NCBI GenBank assembly: GCA_036345935.2
Contig: JADWOT020000001.1
Coordinates: 27,321,027 to 27,385,026 of the forward strand
Source of the DNA: Taenia hydatigena
Taxonomy: Eukaryota > Platyhelminthes > Cestoda > Cyclophyllidea > Taeniidae
Direction: 5' to 3'
Length of the DNA stretch: 64,000 bases
This document shows positions 1 through 9,237 of the stretch, in pieces. Numbering within the stretch: the stretch's first letter is position 1; each line of letters begins with the position of its first letter. The position numbers were made by a program, and so were the translations under genes. The notes beneath the pieces were generated by a model. The model was not told the DNA's origin, did no database searches, and worked only from the letters and a program-made list of their open reading frames with translations.

Positions 1-814
1 CCGGCCACTGAGGCCGTGTGTCTAGGCACCGATCCAAGTGAGTCCCACACCCTTCTCTCCTTCCTCCTCCTCCTCCTCTGCGTACTGGTCAAGCCAATTT
101 GTAGGAGTTGCATAGCGGCTCTAGCTCAAGACTTACTTCATGCCTTTGTGCTCAATCACTTTGTCCATGATTACGTGCAGACTCAGTATACGTCATTCAG
201 CTGACTTGCTTTCAATGTTTGGGCAGCTAGCAGTTGCATTAGCGTTATTTCCACTCTAAACCACTTAACTTACAGGTTTTAGCCACATCGGCATGGTTTT
301 GTTCCTTCTTTTAGCTGAGCGCTGGTGGCGAGAATGGAATGCTCAACACCCCCGTAAGCTATCCGCACTCAAACACTCTCCTCCTCCTCATTTTGCATCC
401 TCACTCTTCTCTTCTTCCATTGGTTATTTTAGGGCCAAAACACCAACCCGGAAGATGGCGCATCTTCTGTTGTTTAAGTTGTTAGGGATCATTCACCTCG
501 TCTCTTTTCCCCCTCTCCCTACCCCACACACCCCATAGCATCATTGTATCGTGCTAACAGAGTTTCGACACGTCAATACCTTCTTTTCGCCTTCTATGTG
601 GGCAGGATGGGGTAGATGGTAATGAGGCGAGCATTGGTGGACTGAAAAATATTGATCAACGGTGCCAGTTCTAGTAAGAAATGAGTGAACAGGGTTGTCA
701 GCGATCCAGCTTACCGACTATGTGACAGACATCCCGTAATATAGCAATTTAATGGGCATACTCATTCCCGATGTGCTCTTTCCACCTCACATCTCGCATT
801 ACCTCTCCTGTAGC

Positions 815-960
815 GTCCCGAGGCTTCCTCGAAGGCAAAAGGAGCCAGAATGCTGTAGCAGAATATACATATTCACATATATTCAACGGACAGTGGAAAA
901 TAGGCTGCTGGCATGGCGCGGAGGCCAGCCCACGCAGCTAGGGCAGTATGGCCACTTCTG
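815..960 (+). repeat. Small inverted-repeat element, one end
   Basis: The segment begins with CGAGGCTTCCTCGAAGGCAA and continues into a block ending GGCCAGCCCACGC...TATGGCCACTTCTG. The same block occurs reversed at about 10,990-11,160 and forward at 27,150 and 43,085. The copy at 27,150-27,515 has both ends, as terminal inverted repeats built on GGCAAAAGAAGGCA. This suggests a non-autonomous DNA element of the MITE type. No transposase was seen. Confidence 0.55.
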
Positions 961-1439
961 TGACCTTGGCCGCAACCGGTAGTTCCAACAAACAATGTAC
1001 TACATCTCCTTTCAACATCGGCTACCATCTTATTCTAATGCCTCACACTCTGCATAAGATCGCCAAAATTGTGCAATGACAAACCGAACTAGAGTGATTG
1101 GCCAGCCGTCGAATGGGCATAAACACAAAGGAGTGGCTAAACAATAGCGTACCGTTGCGTAGCAATGACCACGACGCACTATCTCTCGCAGGCAACGATT
1201 CGCAAGCGTAATCCCTCCCACACCGCAACATAACTGCTACGATCCGGTAACGAATGCGAACAGGCCTGGAAATGGGTGAGTAGATTCATTCACTAAATTG
1301 TTTCCACGCCATCCTTTCCACCCTGCCGTAAGTAGCCAGGATATGTTCACATCAGCGGGCCAATGCAAGATGTCAAATAATAATTGTGAGATCAAATAAT
1401 TCACTTTCAACAGTACCACGTTTTGGTAGCAAAAGCAGC

Positions 1440-2110
1440 TCTAAGTATGCACATCACAATCCCAGTTATATATAAATCCGGTGCTTAAAATATTTGCGCC
1501 AAGATATGTGTTGTTGCATTTGTCATTATGCGAGGCATCGCTAACCCACTAATTCCACATCGCAAAATTTAATACACGCAAAAATTGTATTAATTGTGCT
1601 TGTTAATGCGTTACTCTTATCACACAAATCATCTCTTGTTTTTAATTATCGTTTCCATGACCACAGTTGACGCTTTGCTCTAAGGTGACGACGCGGTGGT
1701 TTGACTGACATTTCTGCTGGCTCAACGTCTCCTCGTGTGGTGATGGCGATTTCTCACATTGAATCATTGTTATGAATGGACAAAAGGGCTACCAAATTTG
1801 AGTTTGTATTAATTGCTGTAGTGCTACCATTTGAAGCATTTTGTTAGGTAAGTTTATTTTTACACATCCCAATTATGCTATTTGTTAGTGTGGATAGCTG
1901 CTGCAGATGGGCCGACCTTAACAAGTTTAGGTTGACTGGATGCAGTTGTCATGCAAGCATCACCGGTAATGTGAGTTGATGAGAAAGAGATGGCGTTGCA
2001 AAGCTAGTTGCATCCTGGTCCACTGAGGCCGACGGCAGCTTCTGTTGATGGCGTCTGCACGGTCTCACCTCTACTCCAACTGAGCACCGGTGATGCTCCC
2101 TCGGATCAGG
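1440..2110. repeat. Dispersed repeat shared with 27.5-28.3 kb
   Basis: Blocks such as TGACATTTCTGCTGGCTCAA (about 1,710) and TGACATTTCTGTCGGCTCAG (about 27,782), and the CACTGAGGCCGA block near 2,022 and 28,146, align in order and orientation. Spacing varies, so the copies are old. No coding sequence is evident. Confidence 0.5.
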
Positions 2111-2202
2111 TTCCTTCGTTATCAGACATACGAGGCGGCGTAATAATTGGCGAAGTAGGGAGGGAGTGAAGCTCATCGCACTGCTCCAATTGAGCATTAC
2201 CT

Positions 2203-5200
2203 TACTGGATCCATGTAAGATCGTGTTATTGACAGTGAGAGATCCAGATTTATCGGTCTGATGGGGTTCGCCCTGTTCAACTAAGGTCGGTGCGCAATAA
2301 TATAGCCGTCCGTTGAGGTATCCAGAAGATAGCGAGAGAGTGCTGTTGCAGCGATGGATCGGTTTCAAAAATTTAGGTCTTTAGAGAATGGAACGAGGTT
2401 GGTTATTTTCCTCAAAGCTGCTTGCTAAACACTCAAGTCATCAAAAGGTGAGCTACCACCCCAACGATTGATGAGAAGCAGTCGGCAGTCCCACCTTCCT
2501 CTACCCAACTGGCAGTCCAAGCTAACTGCGAACACCCTCAAAGGACTTTTTTGCGTAAATGTCCTTAGCGCTACTGATTTGTGTTGATGACACTCCAGCC
2601 CTTTCTTACCTTTCGCATATTTCCAAGTAAGCAGGCTGTGCAAGCATTGCTTCTCTGGTGGCGGGGCGATCATCATGCGGAGGTCACATGCTTGTGGTCT
2701 TGATCAACATTAATGGATAAGTAACCTCCAGGTAGAGCGACCTGTACCTCTGTGTACAATTTGTGGCTGCAATGCCAGTAGCGGTGTGCCAACAAGTTCG
2801 TAAAAGACTGCAGTAGGTTCAGCATTCACCTCTCCCTACTTAGCTTTTTCTGACGCTAATGATGGGATACTGCTCCTATCATGGCGCAAATGTCTTGGGA
2901 GTGTTTGATTTCCCACTCACCACAAGCCAAGTTAAGGCACCAATTGGCTGTACGATGAGGGTTTCATTGTCATGATTAGGATAAGTGCATCAACCACTTT
3001 CTCAACTGTCGAACAGCTGAAGTTTCTTTTAGGATAGCTTACGCTTAAACGTGCTGACGTGGGGACCACGTAAGTGGTGACTGCAGTTGCAGAATGTATT
3101 GTTGCAAAGCATCAATGCGTCTTGGCGTTCTGTGCTTAATCTGCTGACTAGAAGCAGATGAGGAGGAGTGGACGCTAACTGGGCAAACACAGACATTCTA
3201 ATAGTCCTCTCCGAAGGACAGCTGACGTCGCTCTCTGATTGTTAGATGCTAGAATGTGGTTTGGTTAATGCTGTACTGAACTAAGATGCGGAATAGGCAG
3301 CTGGCTGGCCCATTAAACGATACACTGGCACTGCGACAAGCTACTCATTAGTTAGTTAGTAGCTATGCGTTGTGTGTGGATGTGTCTCGGCCCACTGAAT
3401 TTGCCTTTTATATGGATCGGTAAATGGTTGGTGCAGTTTTTTTGTGAGTCCGTTGTGCAACTGTTATGCGGGTTGATGGTCGGAGGAATTTACTGTGGTA
3501 AATGTCAGCAGTGCAGGGAAGTCTGAAGGGCGTCATTTTTATTGCTGCCACCATCCACTTTCCTGAATGCCTTGAATGCCACAGCCACTTATATTATCCT
3601 CTTGTCACTACTTCTCTATCTCGGTAGGTTGACAAACATCATCCGGAGACCAAGCCTGCGCCATGCTTCTGGCAGCAAGCGAAACCCACTTGACGCGTCA
3701 ATTAACGTTTGTGCCATCCAAAGTCAATCCAAAGGCATTATAACCATCTTAACCAAATCCCTGTCAGCCCATCTAAGCCTGAAATGCAGTGCGTAGACAC
3801 AACCACTTTTAATTGACGTCTCGAAGTGTAGTAACTCCACCGGCCATGTCGTGTTGCAACGGCATTGCTTGCATTGTTTTGCGCTACAATGGGTTCGGTG
3901 GGTTTTCATAAGCCTGCCACTTAGTCGCCCAAGTTATTGAATGCCTGTCTGGTCGAACCTGCAAGCCAACTGATCATCCACCCCACGAACTGCTAGCAAT
4001 TGTGCTACTGTGTCAATTTTTTTAGTGTGTCGATACCACCACTGTTAACTGAGATCCCGAGATGTGGACAATCCACCACTCAATAGTGACGAAGTTGCAG
4101 ATCAAGAAGTTCCGCATTTCGACTTCTGTGTTCAACACAGCTTGACAGAGAGATACAACCAAAGTGCGCCACTGTCTTGTCTTCTTGTCTTGGGGTAACC
4201 ATTTAACTCACTTACTATCCACTGTGAGGCAAGCCTTTCCCAGCAAAAACCAACTGTTTTTGGGTTGGAGCTATCGGTGCTGCATTCTCGGCTCAGCTTC
4301 CAGTGATAGATAAATGTTGGTTCCCTTGTCAACACCCGATAAGTCTAGAGCTAGAATGAGTGTGGGTAGTAGGGGTGCTAAGAGGTCGACTGCTTTAAAT
4401 AACACGATTGGAGAGGTTTTGCGCAGACACGATAAAGTCATGCAGAGTTCTTTCGAGTGAGTTGAGAAACTGCTAGGAAATAATTTTTACTTGAAATAAT
4501 CACCTCTCAGTGACTATGCTTGGTCACTTGTCGCATGTCATCGCGACGACTCTATGCAAGGTCTAAAGTCATCGAATGCGAGAGCATTTGGTTAGTTGGA
4601 GAGGAAGACGACAGTTGAATAATGAGAAGTAAAGTGAAATGGAAGAGATAACTGTTGTGTACATTGGTAATTCCAGTGAATTATGCGCATCACTTACTTT
4701 TTCCTTCTATTTATTCTATAAATCTCGACCGCTACCTACAGGTGACCTTCTCGTCCCTTACACCTATTCACCTCCAACGCACCATTGCTTATCCCATCCC
4801 CTTTTAGTCGATACTTCCCTTAAAACAGTTAATGAGACTAGCACTTGATGTGGCTAAAACTTTATTTGAATCATGCCACAATGCCAGAGTGAAAGAGGAC
4901 AGAAAGTAAGGAGCACTAGCAGCCAAGCAGCAAAAAATGGAAAGAGAAAATTCAAATTGACAGGAACACCTCTACTGTCACCATGTGACCAGGTTGACTG
5001 CATTGCGACAGTTTTTACCAGTGCAAAGACTAGGTTCGTGCAGAAGAAGGCTGCGCAGACTACTTCAACCTACGACAGCGTCATCACCAAACTACCGAAC
5101 GATGAAACTTGCGACGCTGTAGCCGATTATCTGTCTTCGAAGAGAAGACGAGGATCTGGAAATGAGTTGCGTGCGTAACTGCATCCAATCACTGGAGCGT

Positions 5201-5492
5201 GTCGGACGCGAGTAGATGGATTAAATGGACGGCCTCCCTTGTGTGCTTTTACTGGGTGCAATGGCCGCAGTTTACTAACGCATTCACGAAAGTGTACAAT
5301 AGATTAAGCGATTGCCGCGCCCACCTTGGCATTCGTTTTGATGCAATGAAAGGGTTAGGCTAAGGAGCCTTATTCACTCATTGTCAGTCCCTCATATCTT
5401 CAGTGGTTTAGGTCCCTTCGCCTACTCATTACTACACAGATGCAGAAGAAGCGGTTGAAGCGCAAGATGTAGCGAAATCACTTTTTTGCATC
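2203..5492 (+). repeat. 3.3-kb direct repeat, copy 1
   Basis: This segment aligns end to end with 45,325-48,685 at an estimated 90-95% identity and in the same orientation. Both copies begin at a TTACTGGATCC...GATCGTGTTATTGACAG block and end at AAAATCACTTTTTTG. A matching 84-codon frame (3,542-3,796 here, 46,664-46,915 there) and a 101-codon frame at 4,873-5,178 exist. The substitutions in the first are mostly amino-acid changing and the second is frameshifted in copy 2, so neither looks coding. Fragments of the family recur at 44.7-45.0 kb (inverted) and 62.1-62.3 kb. Confidence 0.8.
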
Positions 5493-5715
5493 TCGGAAAC
5501 TTGGCAAGGTGGACTGGTCGGTGTTTGCACAAATCACACGGTAACACTTCAAATTTTGATCAAACTGGCTGATGGTGGTGGCTACTACCACGATGATGGC
5601 TACCGTGATGGTGAATGAGGCTTGTTGACAAACGAGCACTAATAAGAGGTCATGTTCCCGTGTTCATCGTCGACATCGCCGAGAGTGACCCCAACTATTA
5701 AACAGGTCTGTTAAA
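5480..5715 (+). repeat. Dispersed repeat shared with 56.87-57.06 kb
   Basis: CATCTCGGAAACTTGGC through ATTTTGATCAAACTG and GGTGGCTACTACCACGATGA is repeated in order and orientation at 56,875-57,060. It starts exactly where the homology between the two 3.3-kb copies stops, so it is a separate unit or an extension lost from the second copy. Confidence 0.65.
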
Positions 5716-6112
5716 AATCTCATGCAAAGTGTAAAAACAACGTCCAACAGGAAAACAGTAGCCACGCTAACAATGAATCTACTTTCCATATCACCTACAA
5801 GAGGCCCCAGTCTACCTCCTGCAATAGCGCAGCAGAAAGGTCAAAGTATGAAGATCCTAAGGGATTCAGGGTACCATATATTTCATCCTCATTAACCTAA
5901 GGCCGCGGTACAGCCTGCCTAAGAGTAAATAGGAGGAACGAAAGGACAATGTAGCGGCGTCCCTTCAAACAACTCTACGGATAATTTGTTAAATTAGACT
6001 AATAGCTTATATCGTTAATGACGTCTTCTTTTAGTTTTGATCCTATATACTACCCAATTCATTTCGAAAAATAAGAGCACGGAAGTTATCTTGATTGGTG
6101 CGTTGATTCTAG
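5716..6112. other. Intergenic, nothing recognised
   Basis: This is a 397-bp interval between a dispersed repeat and the first recognisable TtcA-like exon. It could hold the missing 5' end of that gene, but I see no convincing exon. Confidence 0.4.
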
Positions 6113-7991
6113 ACCATCAAGGACTTTGACATGGTCCATCCGGAAGATCGGATGCTAGTTTGTCTGTCGGAGGGAAGGATGGTCCCTCTTCGCTGCACTG
6201 TATGCATGCCTACCAGGAAGTGTCTGCGGCGTTCCGACTAGCCCTCCTTCGAAATCGGCGCTGTCACCGCCGACCGCGGTAGCTCAGCGTTCGACCCACG
6301 ACCTCTCATTCCCTACCTAGCGAAGCTGGGCGTGAAACATTTCTACGAGGAACAAAGTAGGCCTTAGTGGCCTCACTGCTTCTGTCATTTTGTATGGAGC
6401 AGAGGAATTCCAACCAACTATACCATTTGCATTAGATATAGAGAATCCGTCTACTACTTGCCTAACCTGTCTTCATGCAAATCCTTTTTTTGACGTGCTT
6501 TTAAACTTGTATAATGGAGACCGAAGGCGCATCCTTTTACTAATTCTCTGCGCGTAGTCATTCATCGCCTAATTTTGTTCAGTAATGACTTTTAAGCAGC
6601 TCGTCGTATCATGAAAAGTAATGCACAGAAGTGAATAATTATGGTAATTGCAGGCCAAGATTGCATATCACTTGAAGTCACTTACCTGTCACCCAGATAT
6701 AATGGCCAAAGCCTCTCAGATTGGCGATCAGTGTAGCAGTATCTGCAGTTTCTGCTCTCGTATGAATAGAGGTCTAATTTACGCTGTCGCTCTAAGGCAT
6801 GGCTACAATGTTGTCGTCCTGCGACAGCATTTAGACGACCTCGCGGAAAGGTAAACCCTTTTTTACTCGATTCAAGGCCCCGTTTGTCGTTGTGGAACCA
6901 CTTTTCATCTGTTTTTTTTGTTTTCGTCAATATCAGCCCAAGGTTCATGTAAACGCGCATTATTTGATGCACCCATAACACCGTTTATTCGAATTTTGAA
7001 CGTTTCCAGTCTTTACTTCATTGAGTAAACATTCGAATAATGTTAAATACAGAAAAGCCATTTAATTTGTGTCAGTCTTTCCGTTTCCAAAGGGACTAGA
7101 GATTGAAAATACTGTCTGCGGCTACGCATCTCACGGTTATAGCGCATCACGTTTACCACAGACCATCTTTATAGGCAAGTTGCATCCTTTTTGTTCTGCC
7201 ACCATTCACTCACACCCGTCTTTCAAAAAAGCATTTGAAAAATATCAACACAGAAAGCAGCACTTATCTCGGTAGATGACTGTGCTGCTAAAATGATCTG
7301 CCAGCATTCCTAACCTCAGCTTACTCGTGCTCTCTGTAACAGACCTCGGCACCTGACCTTATCAGGTCATTGCATCATGCGAGAGTCATGACTACGAGCG
7401 TGATGGGCCAACATCCAAATTAATACGCTAATGCAAATTTTGCTTATTCTTGTCAATCATTTTCAGTTTGTGAAATGCCTTGTTGGGTAATTCATCCAGT
7501 TTTGCACTCATAATTGCACACCGAATGAACTGCCCTTCGGAGGTCAAATCGAAGGTTCATATTCATCAGCATCTGCTCAAAGCCACAGCTAATAATGAGA
7601 GATTTTGGCAGTAGAACGCTTCCATCTACAGAAACCTAGCATCCTAGTACTGTGTAGCAGTCCGATATAAAAGCGCGACTCTAGCAAGTCGGTGTCTGTC
7701 TTTTTTAGGGCAAAAAATCTTCACGCACTTCGATCCTTTGTCTACATTCAAGAAAAAGCCACTGGGGCCTTTGTCGAAAAGGGAGCCTCTTTGTGCATAC
7801 ATTCATTTTGGACTGACCTCACATCACTACTTGATGATTCCAATTCTGGCAAAATTGCTCAAAATTAACAGTCGGTAGAATTTGGGCTTTTACCATCTGC
7901 TTTAATCAGGCGGGTCTTCCCACCATTCCTGAAAATTGTCCTGCCTGCTTCCAAATGCCCAAGGAGCGCATGCGAGCCAAGCGCGTTCTAG
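6113..7991 (+). pseudogene. TtcA-type PP-loop tRNA-thiolation gene, probably decayed
   Basis: Ordered exon-like segments match the TtcA/PP-loop ATPase family, which thiolates tRNA. After a CTAG acceptor at 6,109-6,112 the frame reads TIKDFDMVHPEDRMLVCLS, then the PP-loop GGKD, then FEIGAVTADRG and LIPYLAKLGVKHFYEEQ, ending at a donor at 6,357. The exon at 6,697-6,850 joins in phase and carries SICSFCSRMNRGLIYA and QHLDDLAE. An exon at 7,709-7,784 gives LRSFVYIQEKATGAFVEK and one at 7,910-7,991 gives AGLPTIPENCPACF, with the C-terminal CPAC motif. Against function: the PP-loop needs two small frame shifts (6,169-6,183), an in-frame TAG lies at 6,239-6,241, the segment after DDLAE (usually SFLMS...RTMKA) is missing, no GT donor follows VEKG, and the usual GQHLDD glycine is R. 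It could be a true gene with sequence errors. Confidence 0.75.
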
Positions 7992-8280
7992 GTGACTACG
8001 AGAACATCTCCCCTCATCCCTTCTAGTCTTCAGGCCAAAATGCTACCTTTGATTTTAAGAGGTGCAGTCTTAGGTCTTCCCGGTTTTGAAGATGCTGAAA
8101 GAGCGCTGGTTTCCAAAGCCAAGGAAACGAACGCGGACTGAAATGGTGCCGATGAACAGCCTCTAAGTTGTTCGAATTTAATCACTAAATAACTTTCGGT
8201 GAGCATAATCTGTGCTTAGTTGTTTTCTAGATTTAAGTGAGAAGTGGTGTATATTACCACTTTTTAAAATTGTGCGTCAA

Positions 8281-8298
8281 TTTATTTCTCGAAATAAA
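8281..8298. terminator. Palindromic bidirectional poly(A) signal
   Basis: TTTATTTCTCGAAATAAA is a perfect 8-bp inverted repeat with a 2-bp centre. It gives AATAAA on the minus strand (8,281-8,286), about 55 nt past the thiamin pyrophosphokinase stop codon, and AATAAA on the plus strand (8,293-8,298), about 300 nt past the last recognised TtcA-like exon. It is suitably placed as the shared cleavage signal of two convergent genes. Function is inferred from the hexamers and position only. Confidence 0.6.
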
Positions 8299-8340
8299 TG
8301 GCTTATTTAGACTGCATGGAGCATAAGAACCAGGATTGGG

Positions 8341-9237
8341 CTAAATTACTTCGGTCAGGTAGTTGGATATAGACCACAGCAGCACGTCGTTGGACACAAT
8401 TTCCACTGTGGTGTCGATGGTCCGATTCGAAGTTGAAATGAGACTTTTAAAATCTAGGATTTCATTGTCTGGGGTTTGAATTATTATTTGCAATACGAGG
8501 CAAACTTAGATTCCAGCGAAGTCCTTTCGAGGTTACTCTAACTGGCCTTCCTATTGGTATGAGCCCACAGTGGAGATTCGTAGGGCAGGTGAAAAGGCAA
8601 ATTTCATTCAGTCCCTACTAAGATTAATAATAGGCAACGGCCTACTTTATCAAGCAGAAAGGAAACAGAAGACTCCGTCACGAGAAGGAGAGGGATGCTC
8701 GCTAGCTCTTTAGCAATAAAAAGTGAATTGATTATGCCAAGTTCATGGTCTGCTCGGCCTCCACTGCCATAGAGGGCGACTATGTAATCAATGTCTGATT
8801 TCCGAAATGAACGCTCTGAGGAATAGTCTTTGCGGTGTTCATTAACATGCTCGGACAGAATCGCAATAGCCTTTGTAAAGTCCGTTGCGTCCTGATTCGG
8901 AGTCTCTACAACCTTGGTTGCTCTCTGGCGAGAGTAGGTCATGCACACAGTCTTACTTGATTCTCATAAAAGGACTTCACTTCAGGTCTGATGGAATCGA
9001 AATCTCCACTAACAAAATTAGGCGTATGAGAGTCCCTCAAAGGACTGTCGTAAATAATATTTGCAAACCCATCCACAAAGATGGAAACAGAGGCTTTAAT
9101 TTGACAAGTTATGCGACATAACTACCTTTGCAGAAGAGCACTTTAAATAAGTTCTCCAGACCGTCGAAGCGAGAATTCAAACAGATCAGACCAATTTTCG
9201 TGACTAGATACATAAACAAGGTCTCGTAGCATACCAT
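8341..9237 (-). CDS. TPK1: Thiamin pyrophosphokinase, intact, five exons
   Basis: It transfers pyrophosphate from ATP to thiamin, giving the cofactor thiamin diphosphate in the cytosol. Exons on the minus strand are 9,237-9,126, 9,093-8,957, 8,924-8,646, 8,614-8,506 and 8,468-8,341. All four introns (32, 32, 31 and 37 nt) are GT-AG and keep phase, giving 254 residues against 243 in the human enzyme. Family motifs are in order: GDFDSIRPEV (67-76), PNQDATDFTK (92-101, usually PDQD.TDFTK), GSGGRADHELGIINSL (from 136, usually G..GRFDQ...N.L), CGLIPIG (192-198), KGLRWNL (206-212) and SLISTSN (221-227). The ATG in ACAATGG follows an in-frame TAG, which fixes the start unless a further upstream exon exists. 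Odd point: the usual ADGGANRLYD reads VDGFANIIYD (44-53). AATAAA follows 55 nt after the stop. I am confident in the family, less so in activity. Confidence 0.93.
8925..8956 (-). other. 32-nt spliceosomal intron in TPK
   Basis: The intron runs from GTAAGA to CGCCAG and separates ...FYENQ from RATKVVETPNQD in phase 0. Removing it joins two family motifs at the spacing of the human enzyme. The other introns of the gene are 9,094-9,125 (32 nt), 8,615-8,645 (31 nt) and 8,469-8,505 (37 nt). A continuous read through this one would meet in-frame differences and an unrelated peptide. Confidence 0.85.

Larger units (their letters stand above)
1..2202. other. Intergenic, repeat-bearing, no gene seen
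   Basis: I find no supportable gene here. Open frames are short and match no family I recognise. About 815-960 is one end of a small inverted-repeat element that recurs at 10,990-11,160, 27,150-27,515 and 43,085-43,235. About 1,440-2,110 resembles 27,540-28,260 in the same orientation; shared landmarks include a CACTGAGGCCGA block at about 2,022 and 28,146. The minus-strand 139-codon frame at 1,949-2,368 lies across a repeat boundary and is not a credible gene. Confidence 0.5.

Noticed and set aside
3542..3796. 84-codon frame present in both 3.3-kb repeat copies (also 46,664-46,915)
   Set aside because: Differences between copies are mostly amino-acid changing plus a 3-base gap, as expected for neutral sequence.
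4873..5178. 101-codon basic frame in the 3.3-kb repeat
   Set aside because: Frameshifted in copy 2 and without any recognised motif.
6285..6303. tRNA-like GGTAGCTCAG...GTTCGACCC word
   Set aside because: It lies inside a TtcA-like exon and no cloverleaf can be formed around it.
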